From Schoenoplectus triqueter (taxonomy: Eukaryota; Streptophyta; Magnoliopsida; Poales; Cyperaceae), in NCBI GenBank assembly GCA_964058805.1, contig CAXKVV010001382.1, positions 1 through 40,136 on the forward strand: a stretch of DNA of 40,136 bases. Direction: 5' to 3'. A program made the translations under genes and the position numbers. Positions 11,940 to 21,189 of this stretch are shown piece after piece (positions within the stretch are counted from its first letter, which is position 1; each line of letters opens with the position of its first letter). The notes beneath the pieces were generated by a model that worked only from the letters and a program-made list of their open reading frames with translations, was not told the DNA's origin and ran no database searches.

Positions 11940-12360
11940 GTTCATGATATTTCCCTATGAGAGAGACCTAAATGTATTTTCCTTCGTTCGTAACTGTCTA
12001 ATTGAAAAGAGTTCTGGTGTTTTGGAATACCTCTCTTCGAACGAAAGCAACGTATCGCGTTTGGCGTTTGCGCAGCGAGCTATCCCAAAGGAACGACATG
12101 TATGATGTATGATGTTTGTTACATGCCGCCAAAGAGCCGGAGCACTTTCGATACTCATTGGATTAAAAATGAGTTTGATAGACAATCTATCATTCAATAA
12201 TATTGATTATGTTTTAATTAGCTGTTTTAATAATTATGTAAAAATAAAATGTGAAAATGTGATGGTTAAAATCATCGAATCAATATCGGGTTGGATGGAC
12301 ATCGAACCCACTCTGCTCCCGTCGCGAAAACTGCTTTGTTGTACCCCGGTTGGATGAAAC
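11940..12360. other. Higher-GC island of unknown origin
   Basis: The stretch at about 11940-12170 is GC-richer and more complex than its surroundings and reads like no plant gene I recognise. An 80-codon frame on the minus strand has no recognisable motif. Its composition would fit an inserted organellar fragment or a transposon relic, but I cannot tell which. Confidence 0.3.
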
Positions 12361-12381
12361 TGGAGAGGAGAGGATTTCCCT

Positions 12382-12844
12382 CCCATTGCAAATTTTTTAC
12401 TTAAACAACTCAAAAATAAATCTTAACTACAGAAACGGCCTAAGAACAAATTTATTTTCACAAACGGCCTAACAAAGGGCGTGAGTTCAACTCACGCCCT
12501 TAAAACACTATTTTTTCTGCCCGCCCGCTGCCCAAATAAAAGAGAGCAAAATGACCCAAAGGACGTGAGTTGAACTCACGCCCTTTAAGTCCACATATCG
12601 CATTTATATCAATTTTTTTTTATTTTTGGTGGTTTTGAAAGATAACAATCAGAGCACATCAACATCTAAAGGGCGTGAGTTCAACTCACGCCTTTTGTGT
12701 CTTTGGACAGTATTCGGACAGGTAAAATGGAGATTTAAGGACGTGAGTTCAACTCACGCCCTTAGTTAAACCGTTTGTAAAAATAACTTGCCTCTAAAAT
12801 AACATTGATTAATTATTAGTTTTAAGTAAAAACTCCCCCATTGC
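12382..12844. mobile_element. 447-bp MITE carrying four copies of a 27-bp GC-rich hairpin
   Basis: The element is 12390-12836, flanked by perfect CCCATTGC direct repeats (12382-12389 and 12837-12844). The ends are related inverted repeats around TTTTTACTTAAA, and a subterminal inverted pair (ACAAACGGCCTAAC against ACAAACGGTTTAAC) extends them. Inside are four near-identical self-complementary 27-mers built on GGCGTGAGTT and AACTCACGCC. They start near 12475, 12558, 12668 and 12737. There is no ORF. It lies about 185 bp upstream of the TLDc start codon, probably in that gene's promoter or leader. Confidence 0.8.
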
Positions 12845-13020
12845 CGTTACATCTCACCAATTCGTACCTTTCTTCGTTCATGTCCTCCCGATCACCACCG
12901 TGCATTCCCAACTAAGAAAATACTAAGAGAAAGGAATTACCCTTGCCGCTTTTACTCTCATGGTTATTCCTCCTCTCGCATTGTAGATCTAGGGTTTGGG
13001 TTTCAAAGTGGCGCGCAATT

Positions 13021-16000
13021 ATGCTAGCTTGGAAGGAGAAGTTGACGGATAAGCTCTCTCGCCTCCTCGCAGACTCGCCTTCCTCCCCCTCTCCCCCGTC
13101 GCCAGTGGCCAAATCTGAATATCATGTACTGATTTATTTCTTTTTCATAGTCATAGCATAAAGAATTTCGTTTATGGTTTGGTCCTCTTTTTTTTGTAAT
13201 GTTATCAGATTTGCTGCCTTCTATTTCCATTTTTGAATAGTTGAGTATCGTTATTTATTTATCGTACATTGTACTAGGAAGCATTTACAATTTGTTTCTT
13301 TGGCCATTGTGAACAGTAATTTAGTTGTTGAACGCAAACATCTGTTTTTCTTGTTTTGTGCCGGTTACATTCAATATCGTTGCTTAACTAGACACTTCTA
13401 TCTTGTGCGTCTAAATGTTGAAGAATGCATTAAGTGTAGTACCAGCATAAGTTCAAAATAAACTCAGTGTATACAGCTAATCAAAGTGGGTTGTTATTAA
13501 TATAGTACAAGCATATGAAACATTAAAAATCAGTGACAGTGCCATCTTTTACTTTGTAAACAAATTCTTTATGTCAATTTTTTCAGGCAACACCTTTTTC
13601 AGAAGACTTAACTTCCCCAAAGAGCTCATCATTTTCCTCTTATGTGTTATCTTTCCTCCCTAGTGCAACTGGAAGTCTCAACTCTCCGTCCTTTGTCCAA
13701 ACCCTACAACCACTACCCCCTGAATCTCTCCCTATAAAGTGGAATGGTGATGACTGGGAATACAAGCAGGTTGTATTTTCTGACAATGAAGATGATGACA
13801 AAAATGAAAACAATTATCGGAACAAATTTGAGAAGAAAGTGGAGTATGATAAGAAATCAAAAATGTTGTAATGGATATGAAGAGAAGAAATTGGAGATAC
13901 CCTTCATTGTGATGGATATCAAGAGAAGAAATTGAATACACTTCATTCTGATGAATTCCAAAGCCGCCTTTCTGATAAGTCAGAATTTATTACTCTGGAT
14001 TTGTTTGATTTTCTTGAATCGACTCTTCCTAGCACTATTAAGGGATCCCACTGGGTCTTGCTATATATGTACATTGTTCTTCTTTAAACATATACATGAT
14101 TTCTCTTACTGTTTGCTCTCAGAGAAACATCATCATTCTGCCTTTATTTAATCTTACTTCTTGGTTAAGAGTGCCTTAATTTAACTGATCGGTATGGATT
14201 ACTCTTGTTAACTGTTTCCACAAGTAATATTGGTGGTTTTTTTGTTGCCAGTATTTTCTACAAGTGGCATATTGGTTATCTATTCTTTAGTTTATATCAT
14301 TAAATTATGTCCTGACAGTTTTGTCTGATTTCTTTTTAAACACTTGAAAATACCATAGCACTTGGAAACATGGAATATCTCTCCGTACTCTCCTTAGAAG
14401 AAGTGCTGATCTTCCAGGGCCTTGCTTACTGGTATGGTTCTATTATTTATGTTTAATTTATGCTTTTTACTGATCTATTTGTTTCTTTCATTGTACTTCC
14501 ATATTATTATCAGATTGTAGGAGACTTGAAGGGAGCTACATTTGGGGGCTTGTTGGAGTGCCCATTGAATCCTACACTGAAAAGAAAATACCAAGTGAGT
14601 TATTTATCATAAAGGATATATGCTAGCAACTGGTATCAACCTAACCTCTACCTTATTATTACTAATATACCCATTGTTTATATCTGTATCAGGGGACAAG
14701 ACAAACATTTGTGTACACTACAAGATATGGACAACCGAGGCTTTTTAGACCAACTGGTGTGTACTCTTTCTTCTCTGCCATTGCTAAATCGTTGCTGAAA
14801 GCTGCTGTTGTTAGATGAACCAGACTTTACAGACAGAAGTCTACTTTTTTGTGTACACTTTGAGTTGTGTTTTGAATTAATGTCTTACCTTAAACAAGCC
14901 TTACCAGCATTAAAAAACCACAAGGTATGTTCTCTAATTAATTTTCTTGTTTTAAAACTTACAATAAGATTTCTATAGGGGCAAATAGATACTTCTATTT
15001 GTGCTTAAATGATGCATTGGCCTTCGGCAGAGGTGGGAGTTTCGCATTGTGCCTTGATGAGGATCTGTAAGTTCTCTCACCTGTCAGACCTGATAAAGAA
15101 ACCAAACTCTTTGCAGACCCATAGCATTTACTGACCACAACTATTTGTTTGTATTTTTTTTTTCATTGTGCCCGATTTGCTCTAAATTGTGACCAGTTAT
15201 TGACAGTGGCGGTGTTCAAAACCAGCCTAGTACTACTGGCAGTAGCGGAGCTTGACTCAAATCTTAGAAGGGGCCAATTAATATATATAATAAAATATTA
15301 TTTATTTTACAAAATTTAGTACTAATTTTTTTCGTAAATTGTACTAATAGTAGGACACATTTATTTTAATATTATTAATTCAATCAGTATGATGGAAAAT
15401 TTATATAAAATAATTACATAGAATCATTTTTTCTCTATTAAAAATAAATGGAACTTAAACATATCTTTATTAAAAACATGAAATATTCTACTATGAAAAT
15501 CAAGAAAAATGAACAACGATAAAAAAAAATTGAGGTTCTATAAGCACACTTTGATATTTACAAAAAAAAAGGATGAAAAGAGACAAAAAATCAGAAAACA
15601 TATTTGCTCTTTTGATTCATATTTATTATATAATTAAATTAAGGTGTAACTATTGCAATTAAGTAGAACGATCATGTCAAGAAAATAATGGCACTACTCT
15701 TTAATTGCCAACTTAAAGAAATTTTCATATGACACATAATCCATCTATTATTAGAAGAGGGGGCCAATTAAGTGTTTAACCAACATTTACATGACAAAAT
15801 ACATAGCACAATTAAAATTTTCTAATTGGAAGGGGGGGCCATGGTCCCCTTTGGCCCTAAAGAAGCTCCGCCAGTGACTACTGGTAAAGGCCATGTTTCT
15901 CCAACAATTTCTTTTTTGTTTATGTAATATCTGCTATCTATTCATACGGTATCGTTCATTTGTTCCTCCTTATTTTCCTGCTTAGGCTGCATGGTAAAAG

Positions 16001-16399
16001 TGGTGCTAGTGAAACTTTTGGTAATGAGTGCTTGGCTTATGACGCAGAGTTCAAAGTAAAGAATGTGGAGGTAACAAATTAATTTCAAATTATCATTAAG
16101 ATCTTTAAAAACAATTTTCAGTTGGAATGTTGCAATTTTGGAGTATGTGACCTTTACCAACCTGGCCGTTCACAACACACCAGTATGTTTCTGATTTTGT
16201 AATATATGCTCCCTCTTGTAATGATTTACTGCCTCTCTAATATACCAGTCCAATCTGCTACAAGACATACCTTCTTATGTGACCATTAGCAGTGTACCAA
16301 AATATACTGATTTTATTTGTCCAAATTAATTTATTTTGTGCTTCCGTTCTTATTCAGCTCTGGGGATTTACTTATTTGCCAAGGCATCTTGCTGATTGA
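13021..16399 (+). CDS. TLDc-domain protein (OXR1-like); exon 2 has in-frame stops, possible pseudogene
   Basis: Eight exons: 13021-13125, 13587-14068, 14359-14431, 14514-14594, 14693-14756, 14979-15066, 15986-16070 and 16358-16399, total 1020 nt. TLDc proteins are linked to oxidative-stress resistance and V-ATPase regulation in other eukaryotes; plant roles are little known. The start MLAWKEKLTDKLSRLLADSP fits plant members. The TLDc domain runs from about FITLDLFDFLESTLP through WKHGISLRTLLRRSADLPG, GATFGGLLECPLNP, TFVYTTRYGQPRLFRPTG, ALCLDEDL and GASETFGNECLAYDAEF to VELWGFTYLP. Exon 2 has TAA at 13869 and TGA at 13878 in the same frame as the coding sequence on both sides, beside a ~40-bp imperfect tandem duplication. 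The gene is therefore broken, carries a sequencing error, or is spliced in a way I did not see. The exon 1 donor (CAT then GTACTG) is weak; CCA then GTGGCC is an alternative. Confidence 0.75.
13867..13948 (+). repeat. Imperfect tandem duplication in TLDc exon 2
   Basis: TGTAATGGATATGAAGAGAA (from 13867) recurs as TGTGATGGATATCAAGAGAA (from 13908), both followed by GAAATTG and a CTTCAT ending. The offset is 41 bases, one short of 14 codons. Copy 1 is read in a shifted frame while copy 2 is in the coding frame, and the stops at 13869 and 13878 fall in copy 1. Confidence 0.8.
15232..15884. mobile_element. 637-bp non-autonomous hAT element in a TLDc intron
   Basis: The element is 15240-15876, flanked by perfect 8-bp direct repeats ACTACTGG (15232-15239 and 15877-15884). 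Its ends are CAGTAGCGGAGCTTG and, read inward from the right, CACTGGCGGAGCTTC. The interior is AT-rich without ORFs. It lies in the 919-bp intron between exons 6 and 7 and leaves both splice sites untouched. An 8-bp duplication with CA(G/C)TRGCGGAGC ends indicates the hAT superfamily. Confidence 0.9.
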
Positions 16400-17077
16400 C
16401 AGACCTTTTTTAAGTCATTTTTCTTATTCCTTGTATTTTTTATTCTTTACCTAGTTATTTGCTTGGTTGTTGCCTGAATTTATATGGGTAAAAGCCATTC
16501 ATTTGTTCATTATTGTAAATATGCATTATAGTGTTTCTTTTTCGTTGGTTTTCCTCTTTGTGTTTTGATTTGTAAAAAAACGTTATTTATGATGCTGAGA
16601 CCTGGCGAAAATGTGAAAGCGATGAGATATCTGATAGCAAGTATGAACAACTCCCGCGTTTATTTTGTAGTATATCTTCCGTTATGGAGATTTGTTCTCA
16701 ACAAGTGTGCATTGTGGCAGTACTACGAAATGTCTTTGTGCATATAAATTGTCAGTATTAAATTATCAATCCTAGTTTTATAGAGATATTAGTTATGTTG
16801 TTCAATAACTTTTTTTATTAAAATCTTGTAGAATATAACAGTCATCTTTTACAGCTTGTAAATATTTATTTCAGGTTTTTGAAACACAACTTTATATCAA
16901 AAATCTTATAGTTTATTATACAAATGTATACAACACTGCGGCAACTGCCAAAACACAGTCTCGTGTGACAAAACTAGACACACATCGACTCATTGAGCGA
17001 ATCTTACACGTGAGTCATCTCTCTTTACCAGTGAGCATTTTATGCGGCGAAATAGAGAAAAGAAGAGAAATTGGACT
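16400..17077. other. TLDc 3' flank
   Basis: T-rich sequence that probably contains the TLDc 3' UTR. A 60-codon frame at 16565-16747 has no recognisable motif and was not accepted. Nothing else is seen before the tRNA terminator. Confidence 0.4.
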
Positions 17078-17082
17078 AAAAA
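17078..17082 (-). terminator. RNA polymerase III oligo-T terminator of the tRNA gene
   Basis: Five Ts on the minus strand begin eight bases past the tRNA 3' end. This fits a normal Pol III termination signal. Confidence 0.7.
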
Positions 17083-17089
17083 GGTAAAT

Positions 17090-17165
17090 TGGCCCATGCA
17101 GGTCTCTCGAACCTGCGACCTTCGCGTTATTAGCACGACGCTCTAACCAACTGAGCTAATAGGCC
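17090..17165 (-). tRNA. tRNA-Ile (anticodon AAU), with a 2-nt expanded T-loop
   Basis: On the minus strand the acceptor strands GGCCTAT and ATGGGCC pair (one T-G wobble), with discriminator A at 17090. The D-arm TAGCTCAGTTGGTTAGA is normal. The anticodon stem TCGTG/CGCGA encloses CTAATAA, giving anticodon AAT. The variable loop is AGGTC. The T-stem GCAGG/CCTGC is perfect, but the loop is nine bases (TTCGAGAGA) instead of seven, through an extra GA. This also lengthens the internal B box. No intron, and CCA is not encoded, as expected for a nuclear gene. It may be functional, mis-sequenced at the TC repeat, or a young pseudogene. Confidence 0.85.
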
Positions 17166-17650
17166 GTTACCGATTTAACATTGTTCAAATATTATAAGTC
17201 ATCTTATACAAACACCATATATTTTCTTTGCGAATTAAGAAATTCGATAAAGAGACTGCGATCTCAAAAATAGAAACTTGCTGTTTAATTGATTAAAAAA
17301 TAGACAATAATAAAAATACAATTAGTCTTTATAGCCTTTACTTTGGAAAAGCTAGTTCAATATCAATAATAACAACACCCAACTCATAATTATTGTTATA
17401 AATTACTGGGAGTGTATAATTACAACTTTACTAGTGTCACCCAACTCGTAATTATTGCTATCAAATATATTCGTTACTACGGTTGTACAAAATTTTGAGA
17501 ATTATCGCTTTGTCTATGTACGTCCTAGTCAAGGACCAGGACAGCCCTATCAAACTACATCTACGTTGCATGCGAGTATCATATCGAAATTTAACTTTTG
17601 CAAAGAGAGTACTCCACGTGATTTTTTTTCTTTTCTGAGATACTAAATTA
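17166..17650. other. tRNA 5' flank and spacer
   Basis: AT-rich sequence with no coding signature. A short direct repeat (CACCCAACTCRTAATTATTG, near 17377 and 17438) is present. Confidence 0.4.
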
Positions 17651-17664
17651 CAGTTGGTAAAGCG

Positions 17665-18075
17665 ATGCAGAATTTTAATCCGGACAAATATTTGTAATAG
17701 TTTATCGAGTTTAAATTCATTAACTAATCGGATACTTAATAAAAAAAAATAATAATTTAATATATATTCTTATCTAATAAAAAATTTAATAGAATAATAA
17801 TATTTTATATATTAAAAATGACAATATTTATTATACATAATATTAAATATTTTTTCTTAATAAAATTAATCAGACAATCCAGAATTAATCAGACAATCCT
17901 GAGCAAAAAAAATTTTCAGAGCAAACTACCAAAAAAAATTTTTCAGAAAAAAATTTTCAGAGCTTTTTTCAGAGCAAACTACCAAAAAAATTTTTCAGAA
18001 AAAATTTTTCAGAGCAAACTACCCAAAGTATTACTGTTTTTTTCAAAATCCAGAGGGCAGCGCCCCTAGTCGTAA
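17665..18075 (+). mobile_element. Decayed relative of the hAT MITE at 26565-27002
   Basis: Several blocks match the intact element at 26565-27002 in order: a TTCATTAACTAATCGG segment, TTAATATATATWCTTA, AATAATATTTTATATATTAAAA, TATTAAATATTTTTT, CAGACAATYC and TTTTTCAAAATCCAG near the right end. In place of the other copy's G-runs, this one has a local tandem expansion of AGAGCAAACTACC-A-run-TTTTTCAG (17925-18025). Ends are degraded and no target duplication was found. Confidence 0.6.
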
Positions 18076-18393
18076 CTAACTTTTGCAATAGATTTTGCGA
18101 GATGATAAAACAAAGAGCAACTCAGGAGCAAAAAAAAAATCTATAAATATAACTGAAAAAACATTATGTAATATATTAACATGAAAACATATAAGATACA
18201 AAAAAAACATAAACATACATTTTTTCCAACAACCATTACAAAAGTAGGAAACACAAATCCTTACACATAATCACTGCCAAACACCTACATTTCACGTATG
18301 AAGCAACATCCAAAGGTTAAAAATAAATATAAACCCATGGCTACGTTACGTCTCCCATCATTATTTATTTCCAAGTTATTATATCCACGCAAC

Positions 18394-19650
18394 CTAAACC
18401 CTAGTTCCCTTGGGCTCTTCAGCGGGCCCACCAACGCCATAGTCAGGGTCCCTATAAGCTGGACCGAATCTGTTGCTGAAAAGCCCAGCATGGAGAAGCA
18501 TCACATAGAGTAGCTGTGTGAAGGTCAGGATTATGATAAACGCCTCCAGAACTCTCAGCCTCCATCCTCTCCCGTGACTAATTGATATCTCCTTGCATGC
18601 CAGCCTATGGATAATAATATTAGAAATATATCAAGAAATGAATAACTTCAGAAAATAAATGGAAGTCCTATCAATGAGAATGTCATCCTGGATCAAAACT
18701 AGCACCTTTGATCTAATATAATAGGATTAATCTAACAATAATCTAACAATCTAGTGGTAATTAATTTATGTAAAACATGAAGCTACAAATTCAATTCCAA
18801 GAAAATTTAAGCCACGCCAATTATTCTTATCCCACATTTTCTACTATTTAATTACAAGCTAGAATTATGTCCATGTAAATTTATCAGCATTTATTCTTTA
18901 TTCTATTCCTCAAATAATCCAAATAACAGGAGGAAATTAAAAATAGGTACATTATGAGCAAATTCATATTTTGAACTTACCCAAATGCTAAGGCAGTAAT
19001 AGCCCAGGTGATCAAGGCGACTGATGCGTTGGTGGCAAGGCTGTCGTGCCTGTAGACACGTATATGGTGAATTCCGGCCAGCTTCGACACAGCTCCAACG
19101 ACTCCGGCCAGGATCGCAAAGACAAGGAAGTAGAAGGTTGCTCCATTTGGGAAGAAACCTGTTACCCAAATATTTGAAATATTTATCATGCCAGTTCAGA
19201 GTTCAGACTAATTGAGCACTCAAATACTAACCCTATATTCGCAAGATCCCTTTCTTTAGGTCCATCACATTGTAAATTCCTTAGATGACAGTTCGATAAG
19301 TACATCCAAGTTTTATAATCAACTGAGAAACAGAAAGATGGTTTCTCAAATTCTGACAATTCCATGTCAAGACGAATGGTGCTAATTAACAACTACAAAT
19401 AACCCCTCCACAGTTACTTGCATAAAGTAACCCGCATCCACTAATCAGACACATTAATGTACTCCTTGCCCATAAGAAAGAAACACAAAAAAAGGAGATA
19501 ATTAAGGCAGAAAAACCAACCAGGACGGTTCAACGTTCCATTGATGAAATGATTCAGACCATAACTGGCGAACCCAATTACCACAATATACATGATCAGA
19601 TTCAACACCAGCAATGGTGCTATCGCATTTCTCCCCATTCCAGTCGCCAT
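18394..19650 (-). CDS. AWPM-19 / PM19-like four-TM plasma-membrane protein
   Basis: Minus strand, exons 19521-19650, 18981-19158 and 18394-18604, 519 nt, 172 aa. AWPM-19 proteins are small plant plasma-membrane proteins that accumulate with abscisic acid, drought or seed maturation; rice PM1 has been linked to ABA influx. Four hydrophobic segments: TM1 about 10-32 (LLVLNLIMYIVVIGFASYG), TM2 about 50-72 (FYFLVFAILAGVVGAV), TM3 about 88-106 (SVALITWAITALAFG), and TM4 about 124-145 (AFIIILTFTQLLYVMLLHAG). Family landmarks FINGTLNRPG, KLAGIHHIRVYRHDSLA, LACKEI and RGWRLRVLEAF are all present, and the tail FGPAYRDPDYG is typical. Both introns are GT-AG. The ATG at 19650 is the only sensible start. 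An ABRE-like G-box lies about 225 bp upstream. Confidence 0.95.
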
Positions 19651-19874
19651 TGCTTCTCTCTCTGTCTCTCTGTCTTTGGTGTTCCTCTAGGAGCTTCGCT
19701 TTCTTTTGTTTGCTTTCTGAGCTGAGATGATGAGATGGAAGTGGATAAGAACAAGGATACGAATAAATAGACAGCGATGGTGAGGTGAATGTGACGCGTT
19801 ATAGAGGTAGCGAGCTTCTTGCTTGGGAAACCAAGGTAGAAAAGAGTTGCCGCGGTGGGTTTACAATGAGCATG

Positions 19875-19883
19875 GCACGTGTC
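19875..19883 (-). promoter_or_regulatory. G-box/ABRE (ACACGTGCC) upstream of the AWPM-19 gene
   Basis: The plus strand reads GGCACGTGT, a CACGTG core in an ABRE-like context, about 225 bp upstream of the start codon. GTGACGCGTT, which resembles a CE3-type coupling element, is at about 19790-19799. ABRE plus coupling element is an established arrangement for ABA-induced promoters and fits the known behaviour of the family. Function here is inferred. Confidence 0.55.
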
Positions 19884-19957
19884 TCATGTCCTTTACGTTT
19901 TTCACTTAACCACCGCCTCAATGGTTCCTTCTCGAACTAGTTCTTCTCCGGTTCGAG

Positions 19958-20347
19958 TGTATGGTTTTCTTCGGTGCTTTAGTTGTGTGTTTTGTATTCT
20001 ATTTTTAATTTCAAGTTAGAAATAATCGATCTGAACCGTTCAATCTAATTTTTATATCAAAATATATTAGTAAACCAAATTTTATATTTTTTTAGAATTC
20101 TTTTGCTATTTTTTCTGTTGAGGAGAAAAAAACTTAATCTGAGAATTCTGGTTCATCCAAAAATGACGGTTTTTTTTCTATCTAAAAAAATAACAAATGA
20201 ATTCTAAAAAAATAAATTTTGGTTTAATAATAGATTTTAATATGGAGATTAGATTGAGCGGTTTAGATCGATCATTTTTGACTTAAAATTAATAATAAGA
20301 CGCAAAACACACAACGCTCTTGTGCTTTACAAAGCACCATAGCCTAA
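19958..20347. mobile_element. Foldback (palindromic) element, diverged copy
   Basis: The two arms are inverted copies of one another along about 170 bp each, with roughly three quarters of positions alike by eye. The left arm reads GGTGCTTTAGTTGTGTGTTTT... and AATCGATCTGAACCGTTCAA; the right arm, reverse-complemented, reads GGTGCTTTGTAAAGCAC... and GATCGATCTAAACCGCTCAA. The order of blocks (terminal GGTGCTT hairpin, CCGTTCAA, a T-run followed by GAATT, TTTGCTATTTTTT) is the same as in the near-perfect copy at 20728-21130. It lies about 310 bp upstream of the AWPM-19 start codon. No coding content. Confidence 0.75.
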
Positions 20348-20349
20348 TA

Positions 20350-20727
20350 TCTATACTATTATATAAAACATTTAAGAATTGGAGGGTCCAATTTTTGTTA
20401 TACCAATTTTATCCCTCAATTAGACAGATAATATTTATTTTTAGTTGATCGAACGTATGTAATCGCGTCCATTGATCCTTTTTTTCTCTCCATTTCTTTC
20501 TCATTTATATTGTTATTTCCATAATATAGTTTTTTTTTATTTAGCAACCTTGTGCATGTTTGATAAAAATTTAATGGTGATAATATATATTGGAATAATT
20601 CACTTTTATTACCATAAATTCATGAATCATTAACTCATACTGCGTAGAAAATCTCATCAATGTGAATTTTTTATCTTATAATGTTTTAATGTTTAAATAA
20701 AAGCCAATGCGCGGGTATATATATATA
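20350..20727 (+). mobile_element. Helitron-like remnant
   Basis: It starts ATCTATACTATTATATAAAA and continues with GGTCCAATTTTTGTTATACC, like the 5' ends of common plant Helitrons. It ends near GCCAATGCGCGGGTATATAT, like their 3' ends, but without a clear CTRR terminus because a (TA)n tract and a foldback element directly follow. The assignment rests on remembered end motifs only. Confidence 0.45.
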
Positions 20728-21127
20728 GAGTGAGGCTACGGTGCTTCGCGAAGCACAAAACCTCCCGTGCTTCGCGTCCGTATCTCGAATTTGAAAGTTC
20801 ATACGCTCGATCCAAACCGTTGAACATGATCTTCATATTGAAATATCTTTGGAGATCAAATTTTATATTTTTTTGAATTTTTTTGCTATTTTTTAAATGA
20901 GTATAAAATTTGCTGATCTAACGATTTCTGCACCATCCAAAACTAGCGATTTTGTACCCATCTAAAAAATAGCAAAAAAATTCAAAAAAATATAAATTTT
21001 GATCTCCAAAGATAGTTCAATATGAAGATCATGTTCAACGGTTTGGATCGGGCGTATGAACTTTCAAATTCGAGATACGGACGCGAAGCACGGGAGGTTT
21101 TGTGCTTCGCGAAGCACCATAGCCTCA

Positions 21128-21130
<3 letters not shown>
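20728..21130. mobile_element. Near-perfect 403-bp palindromic foldback element
   Basis: The first ~175 bases and the reverse complement of the last ~175 are almost identical, with only a handful of differences by eye. Both start GAGTGAGGCTA(C/T)GGTGCTTC, and the terminal GTGCTTCGCGAAGCAC is itself a hairpin. A loop of about 50 bases lies in the centre. It sits between (TA)n on the left (about 20715-20727) and (TC)n-(TA)n on the right (21131-21184). There is no ORF; the frames of 71-86 codons here are readings of the palindrome and the microsatellite. Confidence 0.9.

Positions 21131-21184
<54 letters not shown>
21131..21184. repeat. (TC)n-(TA)n compound microsatellite
   Basis: About 11 TC units followed by about 15 TA units directly abut the right end of the foldback element. 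A shorter (TA)n lies at its left end. Confidence 0.95.
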
Positions 21185-21187
<3 letters not shown>

Positions 21188-21189
21188 CA

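Noticed and set aside
12475..12763. Four evenly sized repeats with spacers, superficially like a CRISPR array
   Set aside because: The repeats are perfect palindromes with irregular start-to-start distances (83, 110, 69), lie inside a terminal-inverted-repeat element with target duplications, and the genome is eukaryotic.
13951..14151. 66-codon plus-strand frame
   Set aside because: It overlaps TLDc exon 2 in another frame; the exon frame encodes the recognisable TLDc start (LDLFDFLESTLP).
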